From NCBI GenBank assembly GCA_963790575.1, contig CAWBPD010000001.1:310001-374000 (forward strand): DNA of 64,000 bases, written 5' to 3'. Below the pieces are notes generated by a model that searched no databases, had not been told where the DNA came from, and saw nothing but the letters and a program-made list of their open reading frames with translations. This DNA is from CAVTSA01 sp963790575 (GTDB lineage: Bacteria; Chloroflexota; Dormibacteria; Dormibacterales; Dormibacteraceae). Below, in pieces: positions 34,916 through 44,040 of the stretch (position 1 is its first letter; every line of letters starts with the position of its first letter). Position numbers and translations under genes: made by a program.

Positions 34916-35767
34916 TCATCCGGTGGGCTTCGGAGGCACTTTCGGGAACTTTGTCCAGCCATGGTCAGGTGACCACCTGAAGCCATGGCCCGCACTCCAC
35001 GTGCTCATGATCCAGACATGAGTGACGGCGTCGGGTAGGTTGGGGGGAAGAATGGGCGCGGGCGGATCCGTGGCCATGAGCAGATAGTTAACGGCGAATG
35101 GCGCGAGGTTGAAGGGGTGCACGAAGACAAACAGATGGCGCTCGGACGCGCCAGAGCGCGTGAGCTTGAGGAGGTTATCGGCTCTCACAGATTCGACAAT
35201 CCAGTTGCTGATCCATTCGGCGAGAGTGTCTCCGGTGGGGGGGACGAATCCTGCAGTCTGATCTGGCAACTCTGGGGGCATCACATAGATGCTGCCCGGG
35301 AACGAAGTCGCCCCCTGCCGAGTCTCAAGCAGGCCGAGCTGACGGCCGAGGACGGCCAGATGATCGGCCGAGGATCTCTCGCACTCAATGACTCGAATGC
35401 CGGTCTGCTCGGCTTGTCGGAGTAGAGCGACGAGTTGAGCGCGGAAGTCCCTGGGCGCGCTTCGCGGCTGCACCCTTACGGCCCACCCGCCATCCAAGTT
35501 TGGTTCGATCCATCGGTCACCCCGGTCGTTGATGAACTTCCAGAGCCCTATTCGCTCTCGGTCAGAGGCAGTGGTGACCTCGACGGCGCCGACCGTCCCG
35601 TCAGGGTGGACCATCTGGATGTCGTACATGCTCGACGTCGAGCCATCGTCGTAATCCGTTACCTGCGCATCCGGGAATTCCCGCTGAATGCAGATCTGCG
35701 CCCATACTTCCTCAGGTCGTGGCACAGCTATATGATCGCCCGACGACGGCACGCGGGGTGGGCTCAC
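34916..35767 (-). CDS. Uncharacterised protein with a possible PD-(D/E)XK nuclease core
   Basis: 283 aa. I do not recognise the family. Near residues 40-68 the order YDDGSTSSMYDIQMVHPDGTVG-AVEVT reads like the D...E-V-T centre of restriction-endonuclease-like folds, with an aspartate in one strand and E-x-T in the next. The rest is mixed alpha/beta, with LFVFVHPFNLAPFAVNYLL and WIMSTW strands and a histidine-rich end. No signal or membrane segment. It is the first gene after tRNA-Val, overlaps the PIN toxin start by 4 bp, and is therefore probably cotranscribed with that toxin-antitoxin pair. The nuclease reading is tentative. Confidence 0.45.
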   Translation of the reverse strand: MSPPRVPSSGDHIAVPRPEEVWAQICIQREFPDAQVTDYDDGSTSSMYDIQMVHPDGTVGAVEVTTASDRERIGLWKFINDRGDRWIEPNLDGGWAVRVQPRSAPRDFRAQLVALLRQAEQTGIRVIECERSSADHLAVLGRQLGLLETRQGATSFPGSIYVMPPELPDQTAGFVPPTGDTLAEWISNWIVESVRADNLLKLTRSGASERHLFVFVHPFNLAPFAVNYLLMATDPPAPILPPNLPDAVTHVWIMSTWSAGHGFRWSPDHGWTKFPKVPPKPTG

Positions 35768-36192
35768 CGTTCGGACAATAGCCGGTCCAAGAATGCCGCC
35801 GGTGTGACCACTGGGACATCGATGGTTTGAGAGTCGAGCACGTGCGGATCGCCGGAGATGAGCGCCTCGACTTCGCTGATGTCGACCAATGCGACCAGGA
35901 ACTCGTCGTCAGGGTCGCGGGTTCGAGGAAGTCCGCCGCCCGGAGGATCGGCCACCTCGTCGCCCAGAAAACGAAGGTCGGCCACGAAGCGTTGCCTTTC
36001 CTCCTCGCTAATCCAACGACGGAACTTCGGCCTCCCCAGCACATCCCGCAGCTCGTCGATCAGTGCTGGGGAGAGAACGGGTTGCCAGCGACGGTCGAGG
36101 ACTGCTTGAAGCAGCCGGCCGCAGACTCCGCGCGGGGCAATTGCCGCCGCCACCCAGACGTTGGTGTCAGCGACCGCCCGAGGGATCGGCAA
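35764..36192 (-). CDS. PIN-domain toxin (VapC-like)
   Basis: 142 aa. PIN fold: D9 in AVADTNVWVAAA, the ALIDELRDVLGRPKF helix typical of the toxin subgroup annotated as toxin component, PIN family, a DPDDEFLVAL acidic centre, and a final GDPHVLDSQ turn. These are Mg-dependent RNases that often cut tRNA or rRNA. The antitoxin gene ends 1 bp upstream of its start; the next gene (nuclease-like) overlaps its end by 4 bp. Confidence 0.8.
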   Translation of the reverse strand: MPIPRAVADTNVWVAAAIAPRGVCGRLLQAVLDRRWQPVLSPALIDELRDVLGRPKFRRWISEEERQRFVADLRFLGDEVADPPGGGLPRTRDPDDEFLVALVDISEVEALISGDPHVLDSQTIDVPVVTPAAFLDRLLSER

Positions 36193-36193
36193 G

Positions 36194-36472
36194 CTAGCGT
36201 GACTGGCGCGAACGGCGAGCGATACGAGCTGAGCGAGACTCCTGCACCGCCATTGCCAAGGCGTCCGCGTCGGTAAGCTCGGCCCGGTCTGCCAATCGCT
36301 TCATTAGGGTCCGAAGATCCTCTCGGGCAGCCTCGGAGGCGGCACTGCGGAGATAGAGCCGTAGCGCCTCCTCCACGACCTGGCTCTCGCTGCGGTCTCG
36401 CGTGGCTGCGATCACTTTGGTCGCCGCCAAGACGTCTGGATCAAGGTAGATGGTGGTCTTTCGTCGCTTCAC
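36194..36472 (-). CDS. Ribbon-helix-helix antitoxin
   Basis: 92 aa. The N-terminus MKRRKTTIYLDPDVLAATKVIAATRDRSESQVVEEALRLYL (shown in two halves: KTTIYLDPDVLAATK and SESQVVEEALRLYL) is a full RHH DNA-binding unit: one strand and two helices. The C-terminus is a flexible acidic then basic tail expected to wrap the toxin. It precedes and pairs with the PIN toxin and should autorepress the pair. Confidence 0.8.
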   Translation of the reverse strand: MKRRKTTIYLDPDVLAATKVIAATRDRSESQVVEEALRLYLRSAASEAAREDLRTLMKRLADRAELTDADALAMAVQESRSARIARRSRQSR

Positions 36473-36632
36473 GCCTAAAGAGTACCGTCAAGACGTCGAG
36501 ACGGCGCGTGAGCCGGGGATCTACGAGCGGACGCCAGTACCAAACTACGCACAGCCGTGTACGCAAAAGGATCCCAAACAAATCACCGGTTCTTCAACTG
36601 TTTTGTGCGCAGGCAAAAGGGGTCCGATTTGC

Positions 36633-36790
36633 AAGGAAGAGGTCTAAGCGAGAGAATTCGAGCCTTGTCGGAGTGCGATGGAGAAACGGCCTGTTGAGCG
36701 ATTGTCGGAATAAGGAAGAGGGCTTTTCCAATGCGAGATGTTCTGAACAGACGTTCGGTATCATAGAGCGTCCTTGTAAGGAGGCGACGC
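36633..36790. repeat. Diverged noncoding repeat, copy A
   Basis: This 160-bp stretch lines up end to end with 53750-53905: AAGGAAGAG, about 80 bp later TAAGGAAGAG, about 55 bp later AGCGTCCTTGTAAGGAG, with GTGCGATGGA in between. The final CCTT/AAGG forms a short hairpin. It is poorer in GC than its surroundings and lies in the 378-bp gap between two divergent toxin-antitoxin pairs, where I see no other gene; the rest of the gap (36473-36632) holds nothing recognisable. Confidence 0.55.
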
Positions 36791-36850
36791 CTGATGGGAC
36801 GTCTGTGCATGCCGCTCACCCCAGCGCTTGATGCGACGTATGATGCGGTG

Positions 36851-37078
36851 ATGCGGACCACGATCGACCTGCCCGACGATCTCCATCGGGCGGCCACGCT
36901 GATCGCCCGTGACCGGCACCAGACCCTGAGCCGGACCGTGGAAAGCCTAATGCGCGCCGCCCTGGCTCACGACGACCACACCACGATCGAGATCGATCCC
37001 GATAGTGGTCTGCCGACGGTACGGGTCGGACGGCGGATCACGGCCGAGGACGTGGCCGCGACAGACGAAGATGCCTGA
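36851..37078 (+). CDS. VapB-type RHH antitoxin
   Basis: 75 aa from ATG 36851 (MRTTIDLPDDLHRAATLIA, SRTVESLMRAAL), an RHH unit followed by an acidic tail with E-I-D-P-D-S-G. A longer in-frame start at ATG 36794 has a better AAGGAGG site, provided by the end of repeat A, and would add 19 residues; the RHH strand argues for the shorter form. It overlaps the toxin start by 8 bp. Confidence 0.75.
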   Translation: MRTTIDLPDDLHRAATLIARDRHQTLSRTVESLMRAALAHDDHTTIEIDPDSGLPTVRVGRRITAEDVAATDEDA

Positions 37079-37490
37079 GCGCAGCCGCGGCGGGTGCCTG
37101 CTGGACGGCAACGTGCTGGTCGCACTGGTGGTGGCGGAGCACGTGCCCCATGCGACAGCCAGGGCGTGGTTCCGCCAGGCCGGTCGATTTGCGACCTGCC
37201 CCACTGTCCAGGGCACCTTGCTCAGGCTGCTCATCCGCCAGGGCACGAGCATTAGCGAAGCGCGCGAAGCGCTGTCGATTCTGACCGGCCATGCCCGCCA
37301 CGAGCAATGGTTCGATGACCTGACCTATCTGGAGGTCGACCTCTCGCGCGTACTTGGCCACCGGCAGGTGACCGACGCCTACCTTGCGGGTCTGGCCAGG
37401 GCCCATCGGGGCCGCCTCGCGACCCTTGACCAGGGGCTTGCAGTGACAGCCCCAGACGTGGCGGAGCTCATCCCTGTTCCCTCCGCCTGA
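37071..37490 (+). CDS. VapC-type PIN toxin
   Basis: 139 aa from ATG 37071, inside the antitoxin end. PIN acids: D in GCLLDGNVLVALV near residue 12, a glutamate/leucine helix region, D in RQVTDAYLAGLA near 107, and D in ATLDQGLA near 124. This is the VapC subgroup with TDAYL and TLDQ motifs, as in mycobacterial toxins. It forms a compact operon with the antitoxin and points away from the other PIN pair. Confidence 0.8.
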   Translation: MPERSRGGCLLDGNVLVALVVAEHVPHATARAWFRQAGRFATCPTVQGTLLRLLIRQGTSISEAREALSILTGHARHEQWFDDLTYLEVDLSRVLGHRQVTDAYLAGLARAHRGRLATLDQGLAVTAPDVAELIPVPSA

Positions 37491-37525
37491 GCCAGCTGGC
37501 GGCGCGGCGCCGAGGCCGGGCCTAG

Positions 37526-38302
37526 ACCGCTGCGGCGGATCTGGGTACTGCTGCCCGCGACAACGGGGGACCCAAAGGGCCCCTATCGGAGGCGTCCATC
37601 CACGCGTACCTGCGCCCGGTCAATCAGTTCCTGAAGTGGAGCCGGGAGCAGGGGTCCACCGTCAACGCACGGGCAAAGCTGCCGACGCTCGAGCGACGCC
37701 TGGTAGAAACGCTGAGCCGGGACGAGATCCAGCGCATGGAGGACGCCTGCGCGACCGAGCGGTCCAAGCTCATCATCCGTACCCTCGCGGATACCGGCAT
37801 CCGAGCCTCCGAGCTGTGCAACCTGCGGGTCCGGGACGTTGTCAACCAGGGTCGCGAGCACTACCTGCACGTGCGTCGGCGCAAGGGCGGCAAGGGGCGG
37901 ATGGTGCCGATTCCGCGTTTGCACCTGCGATTGCGGCGCTTCGCGGAGCGGGGCCCGCCGGCGGACGTCGACCGCGACGAGGATCACCTGTTCCTCGGGC
38001 AGCACCGAAGGCCGGCGAGCGAGGGTGGTTACTACGCGCCGATGACGCCGTCCGGCGTGCTTCAACTGGTGCCCAACATTGCCATCGACACCGGGGTCCA
38101 GAATCCGGACCGTCCGGTCAATGTGCACCTCTTCCGCCACTCCTTCATCACCGAGCAGCTCCGGCGCGGAATGAACCCGGTGCAGCTCACGCAAATCGTC
38201 GGGCACGCGGATACGACGATGATCGCACGCGTCTACAGTCATTTGGTGCAGAGCGACGCCTACAACGCGCTCGTCAAGACTTTCAACATCGAGGACGAAT
38301 GA
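37526..38302 (+). pseudogene. Tyrosine recombinase (XerC/D-like integrase), 5' end missing
   Basis: The frame opens after a TAG at 37523 and has no ATG, GTG or TTG until 37736. From about 37585 the residues (SIHAYLRPVNQFLKWSREQG) match the core-binding domain of phage-type integrases but lack the first helix. The catalytic domain is whole: R in TGIRASELCNLR, K in RRRKGGKGRM, H-x-x-R in VHLFRHSFIT, H in VGHADTTMIARVYSHL with the following nucleophile tyrosine. It is either a truncated remnant, a gene with an unusual start, or one broken by a sequence error. Its presence between tRNA-Val and the defence operon suggests an integrative element. Confidence 0.65.
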
Positions 38303-38379
38303 TGTCGCCCTCCATCGCTGCGGGCGGTTGATCGCAATGCCGGTCGCACGGCCTGTCCTGAATGGGGCGAAGGAGTGCA

Positions 38380-38426
38380 GGGGGAACCGCCCCGGCGTCG
38401 GTTCCCCCGCTCGGTCCGAAGGACCG
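38380..38426. terminator. Two tandem hairpins between convergent genes
   Basis: GGGGGAACC (38380-38388) pairs with GGTTCCCCC (38400-38408), then CGGTCC (38412-38417) pairs with GGACCG (38421-38426). They stand between the recombinase and the convergent DUF262 gene and could stop transcription from both sides. No T-run follows. Confidence 0.45.
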
Positions 38427-38441
38427 ACGAGGTGAGGGTGT

Positions 38442-40377
38442 TCATCCTGCAGCCAGCAGGCCAGCGGCCATCTCGCCTCGACGCGCGACCGCGTGACGCA
38501 GCGCTTGCACCGATGTGAAGATCTCGTACCCGAGTTCCTCGAGGCGGGCGAGGTCGGCCTCAGCAGGGTCGAGCTCGAGTACGACCGGAGCGCCCTGGCC
38601 AGACTGCAGCCCTTCAGGCCAGTACGCCTCCGCAACCGTAAGGACAGATCCCCGGTCCGGATCCACCACTTCGACGTTGAGCAAGGGGGCAGCGTACCCT
38701 GCCTCCTCCAGCTCGCGCGCGAGTTCCCGAACGACCTCCTCGGGCTCGTCCGGTTCTTCCTCAGAGACCATCACCACTCTCGGCACGTCCTCGGCGGGTG
38801 CCGCGGTTCCCGACGCAAGCTGACCCAGGAACGCGTTGGCGGCCGTCGCGAGCATCTCCCGGCGCACCGCCAGGAAATCCCGGTATCGGTCGATGTGCCA
38901 CAGGGTCGGATCTTCCGGTATCCACTGTGACGCCAGCACTCCGGGATGATTGCTCTCGACCTCAGCCAGGTACTCCTCGGGATATCTCTTCCCGATCTCG
39001 AGATTCGTGTCCTGAGTCAACAGGCAGAAATTTGCAACGGCATTGACTTCGCCGCGACCGTACCCTCTTTCGTAAAGCAGCGCTTTCGGAAAGATATGGT
39101 GCACCTGGAGCCTCGACAGATGGCCGAGCAGATGTGCGTTCAGCGGATCGCCCAGCCCCAGGTCGAGAGCGCCGCCGACGCGGGTCAAGAGATACAGGAT
39201 GGGGTACACGCGCGATCCCAACGAGAAGCCCTCGAACTCGTGCGGCGCGACCTCGAGGCTGCCACCTCGACTCCGCGCGAGCGTCTCGATCAGCCCGGGG
39301 ACGCCGTCCCTCGCCACCGTCTCGAAATCCTGAGCGAGAACCGTCTCGGTGGAACCAGAGAACCGGCCCCAGAGCGCCGCATGGGTGTACCAGTACAGCA
39401 TGCGGTCACGCTCCGCCGCACTCGGGAACGTCCCGCCGTTGAGGTGGAGATAACGGGAGATGACGGGCAGCGCGTAGCGGCCCATGAGCACCCGATCGTG
39501 ATCCAGCCCCAGACGCCCGGCGATCGTGTCGAGGGTGCGCCCGATGTACCTGAGCGTCCCGGCAAGTGCATCACGAAACGCAGCAGTTGAGATCTCGTCC
39601 AGGGCGCTGAACAGCGCGCGGCCGGTGGCGACGGCGGTGACGTTGCGCAGCAGCCATTCCAACGAGAATTCATAGCCGCCGTCCTTCCACTTCGCCAGTG
39701 CCGACCTCAGTTCGGCGCGGGCGTCGGGCCAGCGAGCGCAGATCTTCGCCAGCGCCAGGTCGCCCTTCGACAGTTTGGTCCCGCCACTGTTGACGCGATT
39801 GAAGATGTCCACCACAACCTCTACTGTCTTGTCGGTTCCCGTGATGATCTCGGTGTGGAATCCGCGATTCATGATCTCGTAGAGCTTGTTGAGCCGCCTG
39901 AGGTAGGTGACAAGCTGCTCGGGAAAGAGATGCTGCAGCCTTGCCATGTGCATGTCGAGCCCATGGCGGAACAGATCTGAGACATCGACCCAGAGAGGGT
40001 CGTCGCGCATCCTCATGGGGGCGTAGACCTCGAAGATCTCGTCTCGGACGTTGAAGCGCATGTCCGTGAACGCTCGTGCGTCACCCTCGAAGAAGTCGGG
40101 CGCGCGGCCCCTGATCACGCCGTACAGCGAGGTGAGTCGCTGCTGGCCGTCCAGCAGCAGTTGCTTGACACCGGCACCTCCACCGGGCGCCCCGCGAAAG
40201 AGAGGTGGCATCGGCGCCCGTCTCCCAGGTCAGCAGCGCGCCGACCGGGTATCCCAGGTAGAGCGATCGCATCAGTCCACGCACCTGGTCGCGGTTCCAG
40301 ACGTACCCGCGCTGGAACTCCGGCAAGAGGATGGTGCCCGAATCGATCTGGTCGAGCAGCACCGACAGTGTCGCCAC
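38442..40377 (-). pseudogene. DUF262/HNH protein (GmrSD-like), single frameshift
   Basis: GTG start at 40377 after AAAGGAGGG. The first about 63 codons give the DUF262 start (LLPEFQRGYVWNRDQVRGL, GYPVGALLTWE); the frame then shifts near 40,185-40,195, in a GGGCGCCCC run, to the frame holding LLLDGQQRLTSLYGVIRG and everything after. The C-terminus has a DUF1524-like HNH part (LQVHHIFPKALLYERG, NFCLLTQDTNLEIGKRYP). Joined it is about 645 aa. DUF262/DUF1524 proteins include type IV enzymes that cut modified phage DNA and the BrxU/GmrSD group. It is divergent from the defence operon, sharing a 190-bp promoter region. The shift in a G/C run may be an error. Confidence 0.7.
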
Positions 40378-40569
40378 GTGAAGCCCTCCTTTCGGAACGT
40401 GACCGCCGGAGGTCCGGCGCTTCGCCGATCAACGCGTACCAGGATCGGCCCTGCTCGACAGATTGGCAAGGATCCCTGCGCGGGTCACCCGACGAAGTCG
40501 AGGAAGCGACCTTGCACCACAGGCTACCCCACCCCTCAGGCGGGACACGCGACCGCTACGGTGACAGCG
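40378..40569. promoter_or_regulatory. Divergent promoter region of the DUF262 gene and the defence operon
   Basis: This 192-bp gap should hold both promoters. The only clear signal is the AAAGGAGGG ribosome site of the DUF262 gene at its left end. No convincing -10/-35 pair or operator was found by eye. Confidence 0.35.
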
Positions 40570-43500
40570 ATGCCGGCGCGCCTCGAGGACCTCAAACCCG
40601 GCACCGTAGTGCGGGGCGTCGTGGCCGACGGACCGGTGACGGTCGTCCAGGCGGAGTGGCACGGGCCCCAAGCTCTCACGCTCACCTACCGGACGCCGGG
40701 CGGGGTGCTTGGCGAAGAGGTGCTGCACCGAGACCGAGAGCGGGAGCTCCAGGTTGAGGCAGCGCGCGCTGCCGGGTGGACCTTCGACGCCGACGGGGAG
40801 CTGTTCCGCCTGGTGGCTGAGGCCAAGCATATCCGACTCGCCTACCTCTTCGATCCGCGCCTGGCCGTCCATCTGAGCGCGCTGGAGCCGCTCCCCCACC
40901 AGATCCAGGCCGTCTACGGCGCCATGCTGCCCCGGCATCCGCTGCGGTTCGCACTCTGCGACGATCCCGGCGCGGGCAAGACCATCATGGCCGGCCTCTA
41001 CGTCAAGGAGCTCCTGCTGCGGGGGGACCTGCGCCGGTGCCTGGTGGTGGCTCCCGGCGGGCTGGTGACCCAGTGGCAGGACGAGCTGAGGGAGCGCTTC
41101 GGCCTCGTCTTCGAGATCCTGACCCGGGAGATGATCGAGGCGGCGGCGGCGGTGGATCCCTTCCTGGGCAAGGATCTTCTGATCGCGAGGCTCGACCACC
41201 TCTCTCGGAACGACGAGCTGGTGGACCGGCTGGCCGGCACGGAGTGGGACCTGACTGTGGTCGACGAGGCGCACCGGATGTCGGCACACCGGTTCGGCGC
41301 CGAGGTGAGGGAGACGCGCCGCTACCGGCTGGGCAAGGTCTTGGGGCAGGTATCCCGCCACTTCCTGCTCATGACCGCCACCCCGCACCAGGGGAAGGAG
41401 GAGGATTTCCAGCTCTTCCTGGCGCTCCTGGACCCGGATCGGTTCGAGGGCCCGAGCACGGGCCCCGCGGTCACCCGGCCGGACCTCTCCGACCTCATGC
41501 GGCGGATGATCAAGGAGAAGCTGCTGCGCATGGACGGGCGTCCGCTGTTCCCCGAGCGGCGGGCGACCACCGTGACCTACCCACTCTCACCCCTGGAGTC
41601 GCAGCTCTACGAGGCGGTCAGCGCCTACGTGCGCGACGAGATGAACCGGGCCGAGTGGCTCTCGAGGTCCGGCCAGGGTAGGCGCGGAAACCGCGTGGGC
41701 TTCGCGGCCACCGTGCTGCAGCGCCGGCTGGCCTCCTCGCCCGAAGCGATCTACCAGTCGCTGGTCCGGCGCCGCGAGCGTCTCAATGAACGGCTGGCGC
41801 AAGCCGCGATGGCGGCCTTCGACTCCGGCCCCGAGATCGACGAAGAGGATTTGGACGAGCTCGACGCCGACGAGCTCGAACAGCTGGAAGAGGAGGCGGT
41901 GAAAGGCGCCAGCGCCGCCCTCGACCTCGACGAGCTGCGTGCCGAGGTGGCGACGCTGGAGGGCTTGGTGGCGCTCGCGGACCGGGTCCGCGGGTCCGGG
42001 ACCGACCGGAAATGGAACGAGCTGGTGGGATTGCTGGAGAGCCCCGCGCTCCAGGAGGAGAACCGGCGGTCGCGCAAGCTGATCGTGTTCACCGAGCACC
42101 GCGACACCCTGAACCAGCTCCTGGACCGGCTCCGAACCTGGTTTGGTCACCGCGACGCCGTCGTCGCGATCCATGGCGGCGTCAATCGACGCGAACGGCG
42201 CCGGCTCCAGGAGGTGTTCACGCACGACCCCGGCTGTCTCGTCCTGGTCGCGACCGACGCCGCGGGCGAGGGCGTCAACCTGCAGCGGGCACACCTGCTG
42301 GTCAACTACGACCTGCCCTGGAACCCCAACCGCATCGAGCAGCGCTTCGGCCGCGTGCACCGCATCGGCCAGCACCAGGTCTGCCACATGTGGAACCTGG
42401 TCGCCGCGAACACGCGCGAGGGACAGGTCTACGAGCGTCTCCTGACCAAGCTGGAGGAGCAGCGCAAGGCACTGGGAGGCCAGGTGTGGGACGTGCTGGG
42501 CACGGCGCTTCCGGGGAGGGCACTGCGAGAGCTCCTGATCGAGGCCATCCGCTACGGCGACGACCCGGCGGTCCGCGCGCGGTTGGACGCTGTCGTCGAC
42601 GAGAGGGTGGGGGAGGGGCTGTCCGAGCTGGTCGAACAGCATGCTCTGGCAGGAGACATCCTCGGCCTCGCCGACGTCGAGAGGATCAGGCGCGACCTGC
42701 TGGAAGCCGAGGCGAGACGCCTGCAGCCGCACTACGTGCGGGCCTGGTTCAGCGACGCCTTCGGCCGGCTGGGCGGGAGGATCGCTGAGCGGGAGTCGGG
42801 TCGCTACGCGGTCACCCGAGTGCCGGCGGTGGTGCGTCATGCATCGCCAGGCACCACGCTGTCCGGCGCACCCGTGCTGGAGCGGTACGAGCGGGTCACC
42901 TTCGACAAGGAGCGAGCGCAGCTGGAAGATGTCGCGCGCGCGGAGCTGCTCACCCCCGGCCATCCGCTGGTGGAGGCCGTCTTGTCGCTGACCCTGGAGC
43001 AGCTGGAGCCGCTGTTGGGGCGAGGGGCGGTGCTGGTGGACGAGGGCGACGCCGGCACCGAGCCGCGCGTGGTCGTCGCGCTGGAGCATGCGATCGCAGA
43101 CGGCCGTGTCATTCGGGGTGTGCGGCAGGTCGTGTCGCGGCGCTTCCAGTTCGTCGCCCTGTACCCCGACGGCCGCGCCGCCGGCGTCGGGTACGCGCCC
43201 TACCTGGACTACCGGCCTGCAACCGGCACCGAACGAGCTGCCTTCGGACGGGTGCTGGAGGCGCCGTGGCTCCAAGAGGAGCTGCAAGGGCGGGCGTTCA
43301 AGTGGGCGGTCGACGAAGCGGTGCCCGCGCACCTGGCCGAGGTGCGGGCGCGGACCGCCGAGCGGGTGGCCAAGGTGCGGGCGGCGGTGCGCGACCGGCT
43401 GACCCGCCAGATCACCTACTGGGACGCCCGCGCGGCCGAGCTGTGGGAGCAGGCGGACCGAGGCCGGCAGCCGCGCATGAACCCCGAGCGTGCCCGCGCC

Positions 43501-44040
43501 CGTGCGGAAGAGCTCTCGGTCCGGCTGCAGGCGCGGATGGGCGAGCTGGCGCGGGAGGAGCAGCTCTCGGCCCTCCGCCCACAGGTGGTGGGCGCGGCCC
43601 TGGTGGTTCCCGGGGGCCTCCTGGTCCCTGCTCTCGACACCGGCGATCGGGCAGAGACCGAACGCCGAGCGGTCGACGCGGTGTGCGGCGCCGAGCGGGC
43701 CGCCGGCTGGGAGCCGACCGTGATGCCGCCCGCCAACCCGGGGTTCGACATTCGAAGCGAGCGGCCGGACGGGTCGGTTCGCTTCGTGGAGGTGAAGGGG
43801 CGCACCGCCGGAGCCGAGGCGTTCATGGTGACCCGCAACGAGATTCTGCACGCCCTCAACGTGCCGGACGCCTGGCTGCTGGCGCTGGTGGAGGTGAACC
43901 CTGCCGGGCCCGCCCAGGACCGCGTCCGCTACCTGAGCCGCCCCTTCGGCGACACCGTCCACCTGCCCTTCGACACCACCGCCGCCGTACTCTCGTGGCC
44001 GGAGTACTGGGTGCGGGGCGAGGAATGGATGGCGGGATGA
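40570..44040 (+). CDS. SNF2-type helicase/translocase with C-terminal DUF3883 domain
   Basis: 1,156 aa from ATG 40570 (an in-frame GTG 9 bp earlier is possible). Walker A DDPGAGKT at 131-138, motif Ia/WQDELRERF, DEAH box at 232-235, motif III LLMTATPHQGKEED, an acidic EEDLDELDADELEQLEEE insert near 420-440, motif V DAAGEGVNLQRA, and motif VI QRFGRVHRIGQ near 592-602. Near 1,058 the DUF3883 domain begins (GFDIRSERPDGS, FVEVKGR), a nuclease-like fold common in defence helicases. It probably translocates on DNA and presents it to the methylase or a nuclease. First gene of the six-gene operon; the methylase overlaps it by 4 bp. Confidence 0.85.
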   Translation: MPARLEDLKPGTVVRGVVADGPVTVVQAEWHGPQALTLTYRTPGGVLGEEVLHRDRERELQVEAARAAGWTFDADGELFRLVAEAKHIRLAYLFDPRLAVHLSALEPLPHQIQAVYGAMLPRHPLRFALCDDPGAGKTIMAGLYVKELLLRGDLRRCLVVAPGGLVTQWQDELRERFGLVFEILTREMIEAAAAVDPFLGKDLLIARLDHLSRNDELVDRLAGTEWDLTVVDEAHRMSAHRFGAEVRETRRYRLGKVLGQVSRHFLLMTATPHQGKEEDFQLFLALLDPDRFEGPSTGPAVTRPDLSDLMRRMIKEKLLRMDGRPLFPERRATTVTYPLSPLESQLYEAVSAYVRDEMNRAEWLSRSGQGRRGNRVGFAATVLQRRLASSPEAIYQSLVRRRERLNERLAQAAMAAFDSGPEIDEEDLDELDADELEQLEEEAVKGASAALDLDELRAEVATLEGLVALADRVRGSGTDRKWNELVGLLESPALQEENRRSRKLIVFTEHRDTLNQLLDRLRTWFGHRDAVVAIHGGVNRRERRRLQEVFTHDPGCLVLVATDAAGEGVNLQRAHLLVNYDLPWNPNRIEQRFGRVHRIGQHQVCHMWNLVAANTREGQVYERLLTKLEEQRKALGGQVWDVLGTALPGRALRELLIEAIRYGDDPAVRARLDAVVDERVGEGLSELVEQHALAGDILGLADVERIRRDLLEAEARRLQPHYVRAWFSDAFGRLGGRIAERESGRYAVTRVPAVVRHASPGTTLSGAPVLERYERVTFDKERAQLEDVARAELLTPGHPLVEAVLSLTLEQLEPLLGRGAVLVDEGDAGTEPRVVVALEHAIADGRVIRGVRQVVSRRFQFVALYPDGRAAGVGYAPYLDYRPATGTERAAFGRVLEAPWLQEELQGRAFKWAVDEAVPAHLAEVRARTAERVAKVRAAVRDRLTRQITYWDARAAELWEQADRGRQPRMNPERARARAEELSVRLQARMGELAREEQLSALRPQVVGAALVVPGGLLVPALDTGDRAETERRAVDAVCGAERAAGWEPTVMPPANPGFDIRSERPDGSVRFVEVKGRTAGAEAFMVTRNEILHALNVPDAWLLALVEVNPAGPAQDRVRYLSRPFGDTVHLPFDTTAAVLSWPEYWVRGEEWMAG

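Noticed and set aside
34765..34980. 71-codon plus-strand frame after tRNA-Val (MAITDSTLIVKSSV)
   Set aside because: It overlaps the 3' end of the nuclease-like gene, has no ribosome site and no family match; it could be an antitoxin remnant but the evidence is too thin.
41587..43962. Long minus-strand frame opposite the SNF2 helicase
   Set aside because: Antisense shadow; no motif and no ribosome site, whereas the plus strand has all helicase motifs.
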